DNA of 49,961 bases from Bacteroidales bacterium M7 (GCA_001689515.1 LUJR01000019.1:1-49961); one strand, 5' to 3'; shown: positions 21,632-30,429, numbered from the stretch's first letter. Numbers and translations are program-made. The notes: generated by a model not told the origin, from the letters alone.

Positions 21632-23137
21632 ATGGCACTTGTAAGTGAATTTTTGTACCAGCATTTGTTGGATTGGCTCTGTCCTGCGATGGAGGCGGAG
21701 TACAAGCGGCTGTACTCAAAGGGCAAGGATGGAGGCAAGCTGAGAGGTCTCGGCAAATACGACAAGAACGTGTATCAGGGGCGTGTTGACCGACTGAGGG
21801 CGATTGTCCGCAACCTGATTTGCGAGGACAAGATGAAACGCTTCCTCTCGGACGGCTCAAAGAGCGCGATATATGCGTTTAACGGCGTGTGTTTCGTGCG
21901 TGTGGAGGACAGAGAGATATTCTTAAAGGAATTGCTCAAAAGAGCCTTTATCGAGCTTGATTTGGGCGAGAAGTACAATGACGAGTACCCTGCAAAGGCT
22001 ATCGCCATGAGCTGCCTTGACACGATTTCGAGCAGCGACAAGTATCTGTATCGTCCGAATAGGCGTTATGTGGCGTTCAGAAACCTTGTGTATGACGTTG
22101 AGAAGCGCAAGGCGGTGAAGCCGAGTGTGGAGCAATGCCCTGCTATCGTGCTTGACCTTGAATACAAGGACAAGGACGAGCTGTATCGCGAGTGTGCCGA
22201 GAAATACGGCACTTTCGGCAATCCCTGCAAGCTGTGGGAGGAGAAAATCGCCGAGATTGTCCCGAACAAGGACGCTCGGAGCGTTTTTCAGCAGTGGTGC
22301 GGCTCTTTAATTTCTGACCGTCAGGCGTTTAAGATGGAGTATTGTCTATTCCTCTTGGGACCCGGCAGTAACGGTAAGTCCGTTGTGTCGAATGTGATAG
22401 CCTCGGTGTTCGGCAAGGAGTATTTTTCGTGCTTTTCGTTCCGTCAGCTGTTCAAGGACAGCGACCGCAACGTGAATATCGCGGCACTCGCCAACAAAGT
22501 AGCCAACTTCATAGACGATATGGACGGCAAAGAGCTTTCGGGCGGTGACTTCAAGAGGTTTGCGAGCGGAGGCGAGTTCCAGGGTCGTGTACCATACGAC
22601 AAAAAGCCCGTAAAGGTTATTGCGCCGCCGCTTTTGTGTTGTGCCAACACTATGCCCGAGACTGACGATGACAGCTACGGAGGTCAGCGCAGACGATTGG
22701 TTGTTCATACGACCACACGGGCGTTTACGGGCGAGGACAGGGACACGAGTCTTACCTACAAACTGACGCGCCCCGAAGCCCTTATGTATATCTTTCATTG
22801 GATTGTGGAGGGCTACCGCATCTTTGCCAAAAACAAAGGCGACATAGTAATGGGCGAGGACATGAAGAAGTCGCAGGAGATAATCATGGCAGGGAGCAAC
22901 AATATGCGCCGATGGTGGGCTGAGAACGACTACGAGGCGGTCAAGGAATACGACAAGGATTGCTGGCGCAGTCTTGCTGAGCTGTATGACGAGTATAAGG
23001 CGTTTGCCGAAGCCGAGGGGAGTAAACAGCACGCCCGACCTGAATTGTCGGCTATGCTCGCGCAGAAAGGGTGCTTCAAGCAGAGATTGCAGGTCGGCTA
23101 TGGCTTTTGTTTGCGAAAACCTAAAGTGATTTTATAG
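21632..23137 (+). CDS. Superfamily 3 helicase / phage primase-helicase (D5/P4 type)
   Basis: 501 residues. The C-terminal ATPase has Walker A GPGSNGKSVVSN (about 243-254), Walker B-type NFIDDMDGKE, and the SF3 motif C asparagine in LLCCANTMPETDDD. The N-terminal part has no obvious primase active site but matches the D5 N-terminal region. It unwinds DNA at the phage origin as a hexamer. It is the clearest replication gene here, in the middle of the early operon; the start lies 3 bases after the previous stop. Confidence 0.9.
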   Translation: MALVSEFLYQHLLDWLCPAMEAEYKRLYSKGKDGGKLRGLGKYDKNVYQGRVDRLRAIVRNLICEDKMKRFLSDGSKSAIYAFNGVCFVRVEDREIFLKELLKRAFIELDLGEKYNDEYPAKAIAMSCLDTISSSDKYLYRPNRRYVAFRNLVYDVEKRKAVKPSVEQCPAIVLDLEYKDKDELYRECAEKYGTFGNPCKLWEEKIAEIVPNKDARSVFQQWCGSLISDRQAFKMEYCLFLLGPGSNGKSVVSNVIASVFGKEYFSCFSFRQLFKDSDRNVNIAALANKVANFIDDMDGKELSGGDFKRFASGGEFQGRVPYDKKPVKVIAPPLLCCANTMPETDDDSYGGQRRRLVVHTTTRAFTGEDRDTSLTYKLTRPEALMYIFHWIVEGYRIFAKNKGDIVMGEDMKKSQEIIMAGSNNMRRWWAENDYEAVKEYDKDCWRSLAELYDEYKAFAEAEGSKQHARPELSAMLAQKGCFKQRLQVGYGFCLRKPKVIL

Positions 23138-23166
23138 AATTACTTACATAATCCACAATATAACAC

Positions 23167-23174
23167 TATATTTG
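23167..23174 (+). promoter_or_regulatory. -7 element of an internal promoter
   Basis: TATATTTG at 23167-23174, consistent with TAnnTTTG; no clear TTTG at the -33 position. It lies 30 bases after the helicase gene and just upstream of the folded leader. Confidence 0.5.
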
Positions 23175-23180
23175 CACTTA

Positions 23181-23268
23181 TGAAGCGTGCGAGGCTTCGG
23201 AAAAGGAATTTAACGGCTCATACAAGTACTCCGGTTCTCGCACAGCCGGGCGAAAGTTTGAGCCTTTT
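23181..23268 (+). ncRNA. Candidate kissing-loop leader RNA
   Basis: Hairpin 1: GAAGC (23182-23186) / GCTTC (23194-23198), loop GTGCGAG. Hairpin 2: CCGG (23231-23234) / CCGG (23246-23249), loop containing CTCGCAC (23237-23243), a perfect 7-base complement of loop 1. GGCTCA (23215-23220) pairs with TGAGCC (23259-23264) around hairpin 2 and is followed by TTTTGTTT. A promoter element precedes it and a gene starts 14 bases after. Either a cis-acting leader or a small RNA; no known family recognised. Confidence 0.5.
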
Positions 23269-23277
23269 GTTTGAAAG

Positions 23278-23499
23278 ATGAAAGTAACATTTGACATTCC
23301 CGAAAAGGAAATCAAAAAGAACGCCTATCTGCTAATGGCACAGGGTGATGATGCACCCGCCAACTTTGTAGAACGAGTGTTGGAAATCGAGAGTGTAGAA
23401 GTTTCGTCTGAGGTTTATGCAGATGAAAAGGAATTTGTGCAGGGAATATCCTTGCTCGCACTTGCACAAATCGCCAAACAAATGGAGGAAGAAGCATGA
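23278..23499 (+). CDS. Small hypothetical protein (73 aa)
   Basis: MKVTFDIPEKEIKKNAYLLM, helical C-terminus ending LAQIAKQMEEEA. Immediately downstream of the folded leader, so it may be the regulated gene. Not recognised. Confidence 0.6.
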   Translation: MKVTFDIPEKEIKKNAYLLMAQGDDAPANFVERVLEIESVEVSSEVYADEKEFVQGISLLALAQIAKQMEEEA

Positions 23500-24341
23500 G
23501 CAACGAAATCAAGCAAGGCGACAAGGTGAGAGTGTCAAAGGACGCGCCGAAAGAGTTTGAAAGATTCAAAGGCGATGACATGAATTACGAGGTAGTGAGA
23601 ATCAATCCCTCAAAAATTATAATCCAGCACAAAGTTGGTGGACTATATGGCTTCACGCTCGCTATCCCCCTCAAGTATCTCGTCAAGGTCGATGCGGAGG
23701 CGAAAGAGCCGAAGTTTAAGGAGGGGGATGTTGTGCGCATGAAAGACGGCTACTACAAGGAGGAGCTGTGTGGCTGTATAGGCGTTATCAGAAAGATAGA
23801 TGGATGCCACATATATGTAGAAATCGACTCTACGATATACCCTGCAACAATACATAGCATCGAACCCTACACCGAGCCGACCGCCCCGACAATCAAGGTT
23901 GGGGACTTCGTTAGAGTTCTTGAAAATCTACACGAACCTATTTGCTTAGACGTGGAAAGACACTTGGAAATTACCAATATGCCTCCTCATGCTGTTTCGC
24001 AAAAGGAATGGAAGGTCATAAGCGTTGAAATGCGCCGAGATTGTGCAGGACGCATCTACACGCTGAAGCACGATGATTCATTCATCTACAATATTCCCGA
24101 AGATTGCGTGGAGCTTGTTCAGCCAACGGAGCAGGCGGAGGCGGAGAAGAAGCCTAATATCGGCTCAATCAAAATCCCCGTGGAAGTTGACCTCACGGAC
24201 AGCTATTGGGACGCATACGCCGCCGACCTCGCAAAAGAGGTAGCCTTGAAAGTGGCAAACAAGTTTAACACACCCAAAGAAGTCGCCGAGTATGCCGTTT
24301 CGGTTGCCCAAGCGGTTGTGGAGGGACTGAAAGGGAAGTGA
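23496..24341 (+). CDS. Hypothetical protein with three SH3-like repeats (281 aa)
   Basis: Three repeats open with similar phrases: QGDKVRVSKDAPKEF, EGDVVRMKDGYYKEE and VGDFVRVLENLHEP, each followed by beta strands. This suggests three tandem SH3/KOW-like domains. The C-terminal 70 residues are helical (AADLAKEVALKVANKFNTPK). Function unknown; nucleic-acid binding is a guess from the fold type. Confidence 0.65.
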   Translation: MSNEIKQGDKVRVSKDAPKEFERFKGDDMNYEVVRINPSKIIIQHKVGGLYGFTLAIPLKYLVKVDAEAKEPKFKEGDVVRMKDGYYKEELCGCIGVIRKIDGCHIYVEIDSTIYPATIHSIEPYTEPTAPTIKVGDFVRVLENLHEPICLDVERHLEITNMPPHAVSQKEWKVISVEMRRDCAGRIYTLKHDDSFIYNIPEDCVELVQPTEQAEAEKKPNIGSIKIPVEVDLTDSYWDAYAADLAKEVALKVANKFNTPKEVAEYAVSVAQAVVEGLKGK

Positions 24342-24343
24342 GC

Positions 24344-24589
24344 ATGAAAACTATTCAAGTAAGCACCGAGGCACTGACGGAATACCTCATAGATAGTTGC
24401 CCCTATCTCTCTTTATCAACAGAGAATACGAAATATTGCTCCAAGAAAATCAATGAGCAGTGCAAGCTCTACGCCATCGAGAAAGACGGATGCCCGCACG
24501 ACTGCCCTCGGCTCTATGCCGCGCCTACACGGTGCGAGCTGTCCGACTGCACAAGAGTCAAGAAACTTATAAAACGATTCAAGATATGA
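24344..24589 (+). CDS. Cys-rich small protein (81 aa)
   Basis: ATG at 24344, two codons after an in-frame GTG. Contains about nine cysteines in the phrases CPYLSLSTENTKYCSKKINE, CPHDCPRLYAAPTRCELSDC, suggesting zinc binding. Function unknown. Confidence 0.6.
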   Translation: MKTIQVSTEALTEYLIDSCPYLSLSTENTKYCSKKINEQCKLYAIEKDGCPHDCPRLYAAPTRCELSDCTRVKKLIKRFKI

Positions 24590-25095
24590 GCTATTACAAA
24601 GAATCATACACCCCGACAACCCCCGAAAGGGCGACACTTCGCCTCACAATAACAGAGCGGTGCGTTCTACGCAAATACATCTGTCTCTCGTTGGCTGCGT
24701 GCCAGCGTCTGCACGAGGACAAAGCTGACATTACCGACCCCGTATTACGCAAGCAACAGCAGTCTTACATCAAAGACAGAATAGCGGTGTTGCAGGAAGT
24801 TGTCGATATGCTCCGAGGCGAGAACAAAGAGGTTGTCTTTACAGAACGTCAGCGCGTGGAGCTTGTCGGTATGCTGAAACGGCGCATCAGAGAGATAAAG
24901 TTAAATGTGGCCGATATTGTCATGATGTCCGCAAGAGCGCGAAAGCGCGAGGGTGTGAAATGGAAAGACCAAGTGCATGAGTTGCAGGGTGACATGCAAC
25001 GCCTAAAGAATATCATTGACCGCCTCGCCGTTTTTGATGTCAACTACCATCTGAAAAAGGAGAAACCGCTTTACAGAGCAATACCGAAATATTGA
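24586..25095 (+). CDS. Hypothetical helical protein (169 aa)
   Basis: Start MSYYKESYTPTTPERATLRL shares ATGA with the previous stop. Long helices (RQRVELVGMLKRRIREIKLN, then HELQGDMQRLKNIIDRLAVF) suggest a coiled coil. Not recognised. Confidence 0.65.
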   Translation: MSYYKESYTPTTPERATLRLTITERCVLRKYICLSLAACQRLHEDKADITDPVLRKQQQSYIKDRIAVLQEVVDMLRGENKEVVFTERQRVELVGMLKRRIREIKLNVADIVMMSARARKREGVKWKDQVHELQGDMQRLKNIIDRLAVFDVNYHLKKEKPLYRAIPKY

Positions 25096-25096
25096 T

Positions 25097-25291
25097 ATGG
25101 AGACCAAGGAGCGCGAGGCGTACAGAATGAAGTGCAGATACCATTCTCCTGCAAGCGGACATTGTGGCAGGAAATCACATTGTGAGCGTATCTACGGCTT
25201 TTATTTCGCTGTGGATATTCTCTGCACTTCCGACTGCAACTGCGCGAGGATGAAACGATTTGATAAACGGAAGAAACAAGAACAGATATGA
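25097..25291 (+). CDS. Small Cys-rich protein (64 aa)
   Basis: METKEREAYRMKCRYHSPAS, then CGRKSHCERIYGF and DILCTSDCNCARMKRF with a basic tail. Six cysteines suggest zinc binding. Confidence 0.55.
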   Translation: METKEREAYRMKCRYHSPASGHCGRKSHCERIYGFYFAVDILCTSDCNCARMKRFDKRKKQEQI

Positions 25292-25497
25292 CAATCAGAG
25301 AAGCGGCTGAAATATATGCCAAAGAAGTAAGGGACAATTTGTCCTTTCATGCGTCAGAACCTCACGAGGTAGAGCAGGAAGTTGAATTTGCGTTCATTGC
25401 AGGAGCGGAGAAAATGAAAGAGTATATCTTCCAACTCTATGACAATGACGGCGATATGGATTTTGTGAAGTGGAAATTAAACCAAGAGGAATTATGA
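25288..25497 (+). CDS. Small hypothetical protein (69 aa)
   Basis: MTIREAAEIYAKEVRDNLSF, helical and acidic, with EVEFAFIAGAEKMKEYIFQL in the middle; this AFIAGAEKM phrase is common among small phage proteins. Overlaps neighbours by 4 bases at both ends. Confidence 0.6.
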   Translation: MTIREAAEIYAKEVRDNLSFHASEPHEVEQEVEFAFIAGAEKMKEYIFQLYDNDGDMDFVKWKLNQEEL

Positions 25498-25772
25498 CCG
25501 ACATCCTACTATTAATAATTGCCGTGCTGTTGTTGGCGCGGATAGTCCTGCAAATCAAGCAGGGCAAACGAGCCGTGGAGAAAGGGCATGCCGCTCCGAG
25601 TGAGGTTGAGAATGTGGTTAAGGTCGTAAACGCCGATGACCCTTTCGATATGAAACAAATGCTGGAGCGGATGTCTGCCGAGGGTTGGGAATTGGTTTCT
25701 ACGCACCAGCCTAACCTCGCGCATCTTTATCTCTTTTTCACCCGAAAGAAAATCAAAACTTATTACGACTGA
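25494..25772 (+). CDS. Membrane protein with small soluble domain (92 aa)
   Basis: Start MTDILLLIIAVLLLARIVLQ, one transmembrane helix, followed by a cytoplasmic or periplasmic domain (MKQMLERMSAEGWELVSTHQ; LYLFFTRK) of the DUF4177-like type (helix plus GWELV and F-strand). Overlaps the previous stop. Membrane-anchored; function unknown. Confidence 0.6.
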   Translation: MTDILLLIIAVLLLARIVLQIKQGKRAVEKGHAAPSEVENVVKVVNADDPFDMKQMLERMSAEGWELVSTHQPNLAHLYLFFTRKKIKTYYD

Positions 25773-25774
25773 CT

Positions 25775-26191
25775 ATGGGCGACAAAGATACAGACAAGTT
25801 GTTCGGAAATCCCGAATTACTTATTTGCGACCCGAATGGCGAAATGAGGTCAATCGGCAAGGTGGTAGAGCGTAGCACAAGCTTTGAATCGGAGGAAGAA
25901 TCCGATTATGTTCCAACAAGGGGCAGTTTTTCGCTTTCGTGTGAAATGCCGAGCCTATCCAAGTGGTTTGAGGAAAATGCGAACCTTAAACCGATACAAG
26001 AGGCGCAGAATATGCTTGACAGATTGCGCGAATATCACGCTCTGTGGCATAAATACTATGGCTTCGGTATGCGCAAGGAGCGTAGGAAGATTGAGCGCGA
26101 TTTCAACGCACTCGCACAGCGTTTCGCGCTTCATTGCAAGATTTACAACATAACGATACAATCCAAAAAGACAAATGAGCATAAAGATTAA
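25775..26191 (+). CDS. Hypothetical protein (138 aa)
   Basis: MGDKDTDKLFGNPELLICDP, acidic N-terminus with an SLSCEMPSLSKWFEENANLK middle and a helical C-terminus. Not recognised. Overlaps the next gene by 17 bases. Confidence 0.6.
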   Translation: MGDKDTDKLFGNPELLICDPNGEMRSIGKVVERSTSFESEEESDYVPTRGSFSLSCEMPSLSKWFEENANLKPIQEAQNMLDRLREYHALWHKYYGFGMRKERRKIERDFNALAQRFALHCKIYNITIQSKKTNEHKD

Positions 26192-26669
26192 ACAGCGTAA
26201 GCCTTACCTCGTGAAGGAGGTTGGCGAGTGGAAGTTCACTTTCCACTACAAGGAGGGAAGCATCGAGCGGACTTTCCTTTCGATAACGAGTACGAGCGGC
26301 ATTTTCAACTGCCGTATCGGGGGTAATACTCACGCTTACGGGTATCTCCTTGCCGCCGCGAAACAAGAGCGTATAGACCAGTTGCAGGGCTACATCGTAT
26401 CTCTATTCATTCCTGCAATGGCTATGACGCAAGACCAAGAACTGACAAGCGGAGTGCAGAAAGCTATTGTGGAATGGCAGAAACGCAAGGATGCCGAGGG
26501 CGCGGAGAAAGCGAAATCCGTTACCGATTCCGAAGAAATGGCAAGTGCCGCCTTTATGGAAGATATTGCCTCCGAAAGCGGCATGAGCAAGAAAGAGCTG
26601 AAAGCGAAAAGAGAGGCGGACAGAGAGCTGATGAAAGAGGTGCTTAACGAAGAGGACAATGGCGAGTAA
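26175..26669 (+). CDS. Hypothetical protein (164 aa)
   Basis: MSIKIKQRKPYLVKEVGEWK; the C-terminal 70 residues are charged and helical (EWQKRKDAEGAEKAKSVTDS; KKELKAKREADRELMKEVLN). Possibly a DNA-associated or adaptor protein; no motif supports that. Confidence 0.6.
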   Translation: MSIKIKQRKPYLVKEVGEWKFTFHYKEGSIERTFLSITSTSGIFNCRIGGNTHAYGYLLAAAKQERIDQLQGYIVSLFIPAMAMTQDQELTSGVQKAIVEWQKRKDAEGAEKAKSVTDSEEMASAAFMEDIASESGMSKKELKAKREADRELMKEVLNEEDNGE

Positions 26670-27282
26670 GAACCGACCTATCATTGACAGAGGCGTAGCC
26701 CTTTCAACAATTTCCTTGATAGATTTTTGCTACCGCAAGGGGGTTGAGGACGCGCACCGCATCGGCGACGAGGGTTTGGCGAGGGAATTTCTCGACAAGG
26801 TTTCGCAGACGGGCGTGTACGGCTTTCTGAACGAGGAGGGCATTACGATGAGCTGGAAAGAGTGGACGCTTCGGCTTATGGCGCAGGCACGAATGACGAG
26901 CTGGAACGGAGCGATGACGCGTTATTTCTCGCTTATCGGAAGCCGACCTAATCAGAACTACCTCGGGGCGTTTATTCCCGTGTCGCAAGCCTTTTATGCG
27001 AAAGGGGTGCGCGATTATGTGGATAATAGACAGCAGTTCGACTATGCGCTCTTTCAAGAGAAAACGCGAGTGTTTTTGACGGCGAAGGGCTTTCAGAACG
27101 TGAACAACCGTCGCTACATTGACGAAATACAGCTATGCTGTTTCGACCTGCAACGGCGCGACAATGCGGTGTGGGAGAGCAAAACGCACTATGAAGCGAA
27201 CAAACTCGGAGCGATGAAGCCGATGCAGTTTGATTGGTATATCCGTGCTGTGGGGTTGGCATTGACATCTAATAAGGATTGA
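26659..27282 (+). CDS. Hypothetical phage protein (207 aa)
   Basis: Starts MASKNRPIIDRGVALSTISL. Two parts: helical 1-95 (FCYRKGVEDAHRIGDEGLAR) and 95-207 (FQNVNNRRYIDEIQLCCFDL, MQFDWYIRAVGLALTSNKD). Not recognised. Codon use and direction fit the early operon. Confidence 0.65.
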   Translation: MASKNRPIIDRGVALSTISLIDFCYRKGVEDAHRIGDEGLAREFLDKVSQTGVYGFLNEEGITMSWKEWTLRLMAQARMTSWNGAMTRYFSLIGSRPNQNYLGAFIPVSQAFYAKGVRDYVDNRQQFDYALFQEKTRVFLTAKGFQNVNNRRYIDEIQLCCFDLQRRDNAVWESKTHYEANKLGAMKPMQFDWYIRAVGLALTSNKD

Positions 27283-27284
27283 GT

Positions 27285-27860
27285 ATGGCAAAGAAATCGG
27301 CAAACGTATATTCCACACTCGGAGCAAGCAATCACGCCGCTGGAGAAAGGGCGCAGTACGACTTGTATTGCACACATCCGAAAGCAGTGGAGGAATTGCT
27401 GAAACTTGAACAGTCCTCACATCAAATATGGGAGCCGTGTGATGGATTAGGACATATTTCTGACACGCTTGCCAAGAACGGTTATGATGTGCGCAGGAGC
27501 GACATAATTACGCGGAATAGAGATATTGAGCAACTTGATTTTCTCGCTTACAACGGAGAAGAATGGCATGGTGAAATAGTGACTAATCCTCCATATTCTT
27601 GTGCTACGGATATGGTGCGTAAAGCATTGTCGGTTGTCGCAGACGGATGCAAGGTTGCAATGTGGCTGCGCATATTGTTCCTTGAAAGCAAGCATAGGCA
27701 GGAGCTTTTCAGAGAATTTCCACCGAAGCGAATTTGGGTGTCATCTTCAAGAATACCGTGTAGCGATCGTGATGGGAATTTCAGAGGGAGTGCGCAGGGA
27801 TATGCGTGGTATGTGTGGGAGAAAGGATATAAATGTGAAACGAGAATAGACTGGTTCTGA
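27285..27860 (+). CDS. Phage DNA N6-adenine methyltransferase-like protein (191 aa)
   Basis: ATG at 27285; an in-frame TTG lies 6 bases earlier. AdoMet region IWEPCDGLGHISDTLAKNGY, and catalytic motif IV in IVTNPPYSCATDM (NPPY). The order (motif I then IV) is that of gamma-type enzymes or phage Dam-like proteins. The C-terminus has RDGNFRGSAQGYAWYVWEKG, as in phage Dam-like proteins. It would methylate adenine in phage DNA. Second methyltransferase in this prophage, and unlike the first it is intact. Confidence 0.8.
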   Translation: MAKKSANVYSTLGASNHAAGERAQYDLYCTHPKAVEELLKLEQSSHQIWEPCDGLGHISDTLAKNGYDVRRSDIITRNRDIEQLDFLAYNGEEWHGEIVTNPPYSCATDMVRKALSVVADGCKVAMWLRILFLESKHRQELFREFPPKRIWVSSSRIPCSDRDGNFRGSAQGYAWYVWEKGYKCETRIDWF

Positions 27861-27862
27861 AT

Positions 27863-28210
27863 ATGCCCCGACCTATAAAGATACAGCACCCTACCCCTCA
27901 GACGAGAAGTGTGGCACAAGTTGTACTACCGATAGGACTCTACTGTAACCAAACATTGCAAGCTGCGAAAATCGGCGACGTGGTGCAATTCCATTGCGAA
28001 TGGCGAAAGGACAAGCGCGTAATCACCAACATCTGCCGTTTCCGCATCAACTCGCCCGAATTTACCTTTATGCTCCGCAGCATTTATGGCGAGAGTATGA
28101 CAATCGCAAAGCTGATGGAGCGTTGGGAGGCGTGGGCTGTCGTGGAGGGGATAGGGAAAGATGGTATTGACAAGGAGCAGTGTATCATTGTGGAGGTAAG
28201 CGAAGAATGA
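27863..28210 (+). CDS. Hypothetical protein (115 aa)
   Basis: MPRPIKIQHPTPQTRSVAQV, then a beta-rich middle (VQFHCEWRKDKRVITNICRF) and a helical end. Starts 2 bases after the methyltransferase stop. Not recognised. Confidence 0.6.
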   Translation: MPRPIKIQHPTPQTRSVAQVVLPIGLYCNQTLQAAKIGDVVQFHCEWRKDKRVITNICRFRINSPEFTFMLRSIYGESMTIAKLMERWEAWAVVEGIGKDGIDKEQCIIVEVSEE

Positions 28211-28485
28211 AAACGATTATTAACGGAAAGGGCATAATCGAGTACGACCCAAATCAAAAGTTTGATTGGTCTGTTGAGGTGCGGTTTGATATGAGCCGCC
28301 TTACACCCGAGCAACAACTGACTGCTTGGGCGATAATTGAAAAGCATAAGGGCACTCCGTTACTCCATTATTGGGCATTGCTCAACGAATTATCGCATAA
28401 TGGATTCGGCGGTGAAATACAAAGAGGTGTCGGTTTCGAGCCAATGACAATTAAACTGAGAAGCAAAACATCTAATTTAGAATGA
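28207..28485 (+). CDS. Hypothetical protein (92 aa)
   Basis: Start MKTIINGKGIIEYDPNQKFD shares ATGA with the previous stop. Helix MSRLTPEQQLTAWAIIEKHK. Not recognised. Confidence 0.6.
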   Translation: MKTIINGKGIIEYDPNQKFDWSVEVRFDMSRLTPEQQLTAWAIIEKHKGTPLLHYWALLNELSHNGFGGEIQRGVGFEPMTIKLRSKTSNLE

Positions 28486-28498
28486 TTACAAATAAGCA

Positions 28499-28699
28499 AT
28501 GAAGTCCACTGAGGAGATATGCCGCGATGCCGCCCAATATGTCAAACGACAGCGAGAGATGGGCTACGATTATGACGCATTATTCATAAGTAATGCCGAG
28601 TTGAGAGAGCGGATAAGCAAGCATTTGGGCGTAGAGTGTAAGCCAATCAAAACCTTTCATGTCAGATTGTTTAACGCTTTAATGGAAAGATATGGATAA
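28499..28699 (+). CDS. Small hypothetical protein (66 aa)
   Basis: MKSTEEICRDAAQYVKRQRE, helical (DALFISNAELRERISKHLGV). Similar to small proteins seen next to DUF1064 genes; function unknown. Confidence 0.55.
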   Translation: MKSTEEICRDAAQYVKRQREMGYDYDALFISNAELRERISKHLGVECKPIKTFHVRLFNALMERYG

Positions 28700-29057
28700 G
28701 AAATTAAAGAAAGGCGATAAAGCCCGTATGAGAAGAACCGTGTGCTTTGACTACATAACCTTTGAAAAGGGTTGTGTGGGCGAAGTGTCAGCGGACGAGG
28801 ACAATAAAGGTTTTTGCCGAATAAGGATGAAAAACGTGGAAAGCGGTGAAATGACAGAACATTTTATATGTGCTTGCAATTTAGAACCGATAGACCCCAA
28901 GACCGCTTTTCTCTCGGAACTGAAAGAGCTGTTGGTTAAATACCATGCGCGATTTGAGGTAGATTTCTCCTCCCAAACAACGCATTTGATTATAGGCGAT
29001 AAACGCTATCCCTATCTCGTACCCAAATGGATTGAAGATGGAAGCGGCAAAGAATAA
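28692..29057 (+). CDS. Hypothetical protein (121 aa)
   Basis: MDKKLKKGDKARMRRTVCFD starts an SH3-like unit (GDKARM, similar to the 23496-24341 protein repeats), followed by a C-terminal alpha/beta half ending with PYLVPKWIEDGSGKE. Overlaps the previous gene by 8 bases. Confidence 0.6.
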   Translation: MDKKLKKGDKARMRRTVCFDYITFEKGCVGEVSADEDNKGFCRIRMKNVESGEMTEHFICACNLEPIDPKTAFLSELKELLVKYHARFEVDFSSQTTHLIIGDKRYPYLVPKWIEDGSGKE

Positions 29058-29442
29058 GTATCGGAATAAGAAAGTCGTGATTGACGGCATAACCTTTGAC
29101 TCCACCAAGGAGGGCAAACGCTATCTTGTGCTGAAAGAGGCGCAGGAGAATGGGCTTATAAGCGAGCTGACCTTACAGCCTCGTTGGGAGTTGCTCCCTG
29201 CGAAAAAAGAGCAGTATGTCAAGCACCTTAAAACAAAGGATAAAATCTGCGAGCGGACGGTGATGTTACCCATACATTATACGGCGGATTTCTCGTATAT
29301 AAAAGATGGTGAGTTGATTGTGGAGGATGTCAAGTCCTCACCGTTGCTTCTAAGTCGTGACGTGCCATTACGCCTCAAAATGATGAAGTATTTCCACGAT
29401 ATTGACGTGAGATTAGTGTATAAAGCAAATGAAGATATATGA
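29038..29442 (+). CDS. DUF1064 nuclease-like protein (134 aa)
   Basis: NKYRNKKVVIDGITFDSTKE at the N-terminus, YLVLKEAQENGLISELTLQP, then PIHYTADFSYIKDGELIVED (the likely acidic catalytic pair ADF...VEDVK) and a C-terminal helix. DUF1064 has the restriction-endonuclease-like fold and is linked to phage Holliday-junction or recombination nucleases. ATG at 29038 chosen; it overlaps the previous gene by 20 bases. Confidence 0.75.
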   Translation: MEAAKNKYRNKKVVIDGITFDSTKEGKRYLVLKEAQENGLISELTLQPRWELLPAKKEQYVKHLKTKDKICERTVMLPIHYTADFSYIKDGELIVEDVKSSPLLLSRDVPLRLKMMKYFHDIDVRLVYKANEDI

Positions 29443-29720
29443 CCAACCACAATACCCCTTATTGCGGAGAATGCTGTTTCCTGCAAGACGAAGATATTAA
29501 CGGTATCGGCTACTGCAAACTGCGGTGCGATTCGATGCGTTGTGGTGACCAATGCGAGTTAGACCACAACAGAATCGGACACGATGCGGTAATTTATGGA
29601 CTTCACTATTTGCAGAAGTGGCGCAGAAGCAACTCTGACAAACTAAAAATGCCGCCTCCATATGTTGTGGGAAAACTGATAGATGCGGCTATACGAAAAC
29701 TTAGAATTTATTGTGTGTGA
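29439..29720 (+). CDS. Cys-rich hypothetical protein (93 aa)
   Basis: PYCGECCFLQDEDINGIGYC and KLRCDSMRCGDQCELDHNRI suggest a zinc-binding head. The C-terminal half is helical. Shares ATGA with the previous stop. Confidence 0.6.
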   Translation: MTNHNTPYCGECCFLQDEDINGIGYCKLRCDSMRCGDQCELDHNRIGHDAVIYGLHYLQKWRRSNSDKLKMPPPYVVGKLIDAAIRKLRIYCV

Positions 29721-29721
29721 T

Positions 29722-30429
29722 ATGGCAGAAACAGAAAAGATTCAGTTCCACCGTCCGGCGAACAACGACGATTTCAAGCAGAGCAAATTGGAGAAAGACA
29801 TCTTGGTCTTTCCGCTTCTCTACGCTTGCTCTAATGCGACAGCATACGCGCTGTTCCATCCTGAACTATGCGACAGAAACGGCAAACTGAATAAAGCCGG
29901 TCAGCGAGAGTGCCGGATGTTTTTCTCGCATCCGAATAATATTGCATACATGGACGCTATGAGGGCGCATTTGGAGGCATTGACAAAGGGGACGGTAAAG
30001 ATTGCGACGAGCGATGTAATCAACGACTCTCGCAAGGACAACGCCCTCAAAGTGCTTGTGAACCGTGCGCTGTCGCTTATGGAAAAGGGCGAGGACTTAG
30101 ACCCCGAAACGATTAAACTGATTGCCGATATTGCCGTCAAGCTGAAACTGATTAAGGAGGACGAGGAACAGCAGATAAAACCCGTAAGGGTGCTTATGGC
30201 TCGTTGTAAGTCAGAATGTCGGTATCGTGCCTTTGTGGAAACGCAAGTGTTGGAGGGGCGCATATTCGATGATTGCTCATATTGTCGGGCAAGAGCCTAT
30301 GCGGAGGAACACGGATTCAAATACGACCCCTGCAAGTTGCTTGACGTTCCGCAAGACGTAATAGATGAACTTGATAGCAAGAACGATGTCCGTATGGAGG
30401 ATATTCTGAGCGGGAAATGCCCCAATTAA
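29722..30429 (+). CDS. Hypothetical protein, possibly small-terminase-like (235 aa)
   Basis: ATG at 29722 (MAETEKIQFHRPANNDDFKQ). The opening LVFPLLYACSNATAYALFHP and the later FFSHPNNIAYMDAMRAHLEA resemble the HTH pattern of small terminase subunits, but the similarity is weak. The middle is helical (IKLIADIAVKLKLIKEDEEQ); the C-terminal 80 residues contain Cys pairs. Last early gene before the structured RNA. Uncertain. Confidence 0.5.
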   Translation: MAETEKIQFHRPANNDDFKQSKLEKDILVFPLLYACSNATAYALFHPELCDRNGKLNKAGQRECRMFFSHPNNIAYMDAMRAHLEALTKGTVKIATSDVINDSRKDNALKVLVNRALSLMEKGEDLDPETIKLIADIAVKLKLIKEDEEQQIKPVRVLMARCKSECRYRAFVETQVLEGRIFDDCSYCRARAYAEEHGFKYDPCKLLDVPQDVIDELDSKNDVRMEDILSGKCPN

